A stretch of DNA of 5,810 nt from Phyllobacteriaceae bacterium UBA1059 (lineage in GTDB: Bacteria; Pseudomonadota; Alphaproteobacteria; Rhizobiales; Rhizobiaceae): positions 982 through 6,791 of the forward strand of contig DCDI01000168.1 in NCBI GenBank assembly GCA_002316345.1. The letters run 5' to 3'. Under the pieces are notes generated by a model. The model saw only the letters and a program-made list of their open reading frames with translations. It searched no databases and was not told the origin of the DNA. Position 1 is the stretch's first letter. The number at the start of each line of letters is the position of its first letter. The translations under genes and the position numbers were made by a program. This document shows, in pieces, positions 5,068 through 5,810 of this stretch.

Positions 5068-5116
5068 TCGGTTGAGTAGCGCATCCAGACTTAGCTCACA
5101 AGAGGCGAGTTGCGGT

Positions 5117-5810
5117 TCATGCTTTTTCTTGCGTGGGCGCTTCCGTTGAACCCAACGCGCCAGCGATAGCTGTCCAATCCGGTTCGGCCAGACCGATCCG
5201 CCCAAGCGGATCAAGCAGTGTCCCTGCCACCATCGCGCCAAGCATCTGCGGCAACGGCGGTACGCGCGCGGCCACCGCCACCAGCGTGTCGCGCATCCAC
5301 GGCAGCACGCGTCCGTCGGACTGGTAGAACGGCGTCAACATCAAGGACAAAGCCTGGAACAGCTTAATGTGGTTGCGCCGCAACGCCCCATAAACATCCA
5401 GCGCCTGATCAAGATCATCGCTGCGCCGCAGAGCCTCATCCAGAGCCGCCGCATCGAGCAGTGCCATATTCGCGCCCTGCCCCAACTGCGGGCTGGTGGC
5501 ATGCGCCGCATCGCCCAGGAACACGATCCGCTCGCCCCGTTGTGGCAGCAAGGTGTGATGCCCGTAACGTGCAAGGGTCAGTTGCGCAAAGTCGGTGATC
5601 TGGTCGAGATAGGGCGCACAAGCCGGCCAGACCGCCAATATGCGAGACTTCCAGGTGTCCAACCCACCAGCCTTCACCGCGTCGATCTCAGCCGGCTTGA
5701 GGCTCCAGAAGAACGCCGCCTTCTCACCACCGGCCGGATCGACCCGCCCCACCGGCAACACGCCCACCATCGTATGCGCACGCTCATAGCGCTGTTGCAG
5801 CGCATTTGGA
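5117..5810 (-). CDS. FAD-dependent monooxygenase (aromatic hydroxylase type), C-terminal part (5' end outside window)
   Basis: The frame is open from the right window edge to TGA at 5117-5119, giving the last 230 residues of a protein that is probably about 400 long. The motif GERIVFLGDAAHATSPQLGQ followed by GANMALLDAAAL is the second FAD-binding (GD) motif of the UbiH / p-hydroxybenzoate hydroxylase-like flavoprotein family: Asp at 5510-5512 contacts the FAD ribityl chain, and PxxGQGxN lies over the flavin. An upstream MVGVLPVGR strand and a HHTLLPQ segment fit the substrate-domain sheet. The N-terminal GxGxxG dinucleotide fold is outside the window, so the ATG at 5770 is internal. Such enzymes hydroxylate or otherwise oxidise aromatic or polyketide-like substrates with NAD(P)H and O2; the substrate cannot be told. 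It is upstream of tetR on the same strand, with no recognisable terminator between them. Confidence 0.93.
   Translation of the reverse strand, partial: PNALQQRYERAHTMVGVLPVGRVDPAGGEKAAFFWSLKPAEIDAVKAGGLDTWKSRILAVWPACAPYLDQITDFAQLTLARYGHHTLLPQRGERIVFLGDAAHATSPQLGQGANMALLDAAALDEALRRSDDLDQALDVYGALRRNHIKLFQALSLMLTPFYQSDGRVLPWMRDTLVAVAARVPPLPQMLGAMVAGTLLDPLGRIGLAEPDWTAIAGALGSTEAPTQEKA

Overview
The window is a GC-rich stretch of bacterial chromosome. It most likely comes from an alphaproteobacterium of the Hyphomicrobiales (Rhizobiales). The best evidence is a secreted protein ending in a BA14K (Brucella 14 kDa, lectin-like) domain, a family largely confined to that order. A short free-standing PilZ protein and a 339-residue class I ketol-acid reductoisomerase fit the same group. 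Genus and species cannot be assigned from the sequence alone.

Layout, left to right: (1) the 3' end of a MacB/FtsX-type ABC transporter permease on +; (2) tail-to-tail with it, a NUDIX-fold protein on -; (3) divergently, a BA14K-family exported protein on + with a clear Rho-independent terminator; (4) a 96-residue PilZ-domain protein on +; (5) a SnoaL/NTF2-like small protein on -, divergent from (6) a MarR-family regulator on +, the two sharing a short AT-rich promoter with an imperfect 20-bp palindrome; (7) reading right to left on the - strand, the 3' part of an FAD-dependent aromatic-hydroxylase-type monooxygenase, then a TetR-family regulator, then ilvC.

Three groupings look functional. 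The MarR/SnoaL pair resembles a self-contained regulator/target module. The TetR gene has a perfect 15-bp inverted repeat just before its start codon, suggesting autoregulation. It lies 34 nt upstream of ilvC, so it may be co-transcribed with this branched-chain amino acid gene. The transporter, NUDIX, BA14K and PilZ genes look like ordinary neighbours without a shared pathway. All intergenic gaps are shorter than about 150 nt. No tRNA, rRNA, CRISPR, insertion sequence or phage feature was seen. Nothing here demands a new biological system. The items most worth checking are the two operator-like palindromes, the tetR-ilvC linkage, and the non-canonical NUDIX and PilZ motifs.
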